Of a DNA stretch of 6,838 nucleotides, positions 6,444 through 6,838 are shown one piece after another. The stretch's first letter is position 1. Each line of letters starts with the position of its first letter. Below the pieces are notes generated by a model. It did no database searches, had not been told where the DNA came from, and saw nothing but the letters and a program-made list of their open reading frames with translations. The translations under genes were made by a program, and so were the position numbers. This DNA is from Lachnospiraceae bacterium UBA3801 (lineage in GTDB: Bacteria; Bacillota; Clostridia; Lachnospirales; Lachnospiraceae), in assembly GCA_002368685.1 (NCBI GenBank), contig DFEN01000040.1, positions 1 to 6,838 on the forward strand, in the 5' to 3' direction.

Positions 6444-6464
6444 ATCTAAAGAGGTAAAAGTATA

Positions 6465-6838
6465 ATGAATGAATCATATGCTTTGGTAACTGGTGCCAGT
6501 AGTGGACTGGGGTTTGAATTCGCCAAGCAGTTATCAGAAAGAGGCTACAAGCTTATCTTAGTAGCCAGACGTAGAGAACGTTTGGAACAGGTTCAAAAAG
6601 CTATTCGGACCCAAAGTATAATAATAGATGCTGACCTCAGTAAACGCGATGAGTGCGTTCGGGTTATTACTGAGACTATAGATTTAAATATAGATGTATT
6701 TATTAATAATGCTGGTCTGGGAGATTGCGGACGATTCTACGAAACCGACGCCAATAAGGATTTACAGATAATAGATGTCAACGTAACCGGAATGCATTTA
6801 TTGCTAAAAATGATGCTTCAGAAAATGAAGTCGTCTAA
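6465..6838 (+). CDS. Short-chain dehydrogenase/reductase, N-terminal part (3' end outside window)
   Basis: This is an NAD(P)-dependent oxidoreductase of the classical SDR type; the substrate is not predictable. The 124 visible residues, about half of the usual ~250, show the Rossmann start ALVTGASSGLG (6-16, TGxxxGxG motif). ILVARRRERL (31-40) follows, with Arg35-Arg36 after the second strand, which usually favours NADP(H) over NAD(H). Asp57-Leu58 probably contacts the adenine ring. INNAG (80-84) and Asn106 in VNVTG, the Asn of the catalytic tetrad, are also present. The Ser, Tyr and Lys of the active site lie beyond the right edge. The start ATG at 6465 follows AAAGAGG (6448-6454) by 10 bases. 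The TAA in the last three bases of the window is out of frame, so the gene continues. It lies 148 bases after the unknown gene with no terminator between, so shared transcription is possible. Confidence 0.93.
   Translation, partial: MNESYALVTGASSGLGFEFAKQLSERGYKLILVARRRERLEQVQKAIRTQSIIIDADLSKRDECVRVITETIDLNIDVFINNAGLGDCGRFYETDANKDLQIIDVNVTGMHLLLKMMLQKMKSS

Noticed and set aside
6836..6838. TAA at the right edge as the stop of the SDR gene
   Set aside because: It is out of frame (the frame reads TCG TCT AA-), and the active-site half of the protein has not yet been reached.

Overview
The window looks like chromosomal DNA from a low-GC Firmicute. Lachnospiraceae (Butyrivibrio/Roseburia-like) is the best guess. 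This rests on strong AGGAGG-type ribosome binding sites, AAG-biased lysine codons in the well-expressed genes, a Gram-positive-style lipoprotein signal on the solute-binding protein, and a large Asn/Lys-rich orphan protein of a kind I associate with gut and rumen Lachnospiraceae. The taxonomic call is an inference from style, not from a marker match.

Layout. (1) Positions 1-348 hold the C-terminal half of ribosomal protein L1 (rplA), cut by the left edge and closed by a strong hairpin terminator at 368-395. (2) Positions 394-1569, minus strand, hold a full-length glycerate kinase convergent with rplA, with a clear promoter (TTGAAT, 16 bp, TGC-TATAAT) at 1624-1651. (3) Divergent from it, 1721-4032, is a three-gene polar amino acid ABC importer: permease, ATPase, lipoprotein binding protein. 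The binding-protein gene probably has an additional promoter of its own, and the unit ends in a terminator at 4083-4119. (4) Positions 4226-6316 encode a 696-residue soluble protein that I cannot assign to a family. After it come a tiny reading frame broken by a +1 shift (6338-6443) and the start of a short-chain dehydrogenase/reductase (6465 to the right edge). No terminator is visible between these last three, so they may be co-transcribed.

How the genes may work together. The importer genes form a self-contained uptake system: the lipoprotein captures an amino acid outside the membrane, the permease (probably a homodimer, since only one permease gene is present) carries it in, and the ATPase powers transport. 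The glycerate kinase makes phosphoglycerate and so links to serine/glycerate metabolism. It shares a 151-bp divergent control region with the importer, which makes co-regulation possible but unproven. The unknown 696-residue gene and its small neighbours are the least explained part of the window.

I found no tRNA, rRNA, CRISPR array, insertion sequence or phage gene. No gene-free stretch exceeds 300 bases; the longest gap is 4033-4225.
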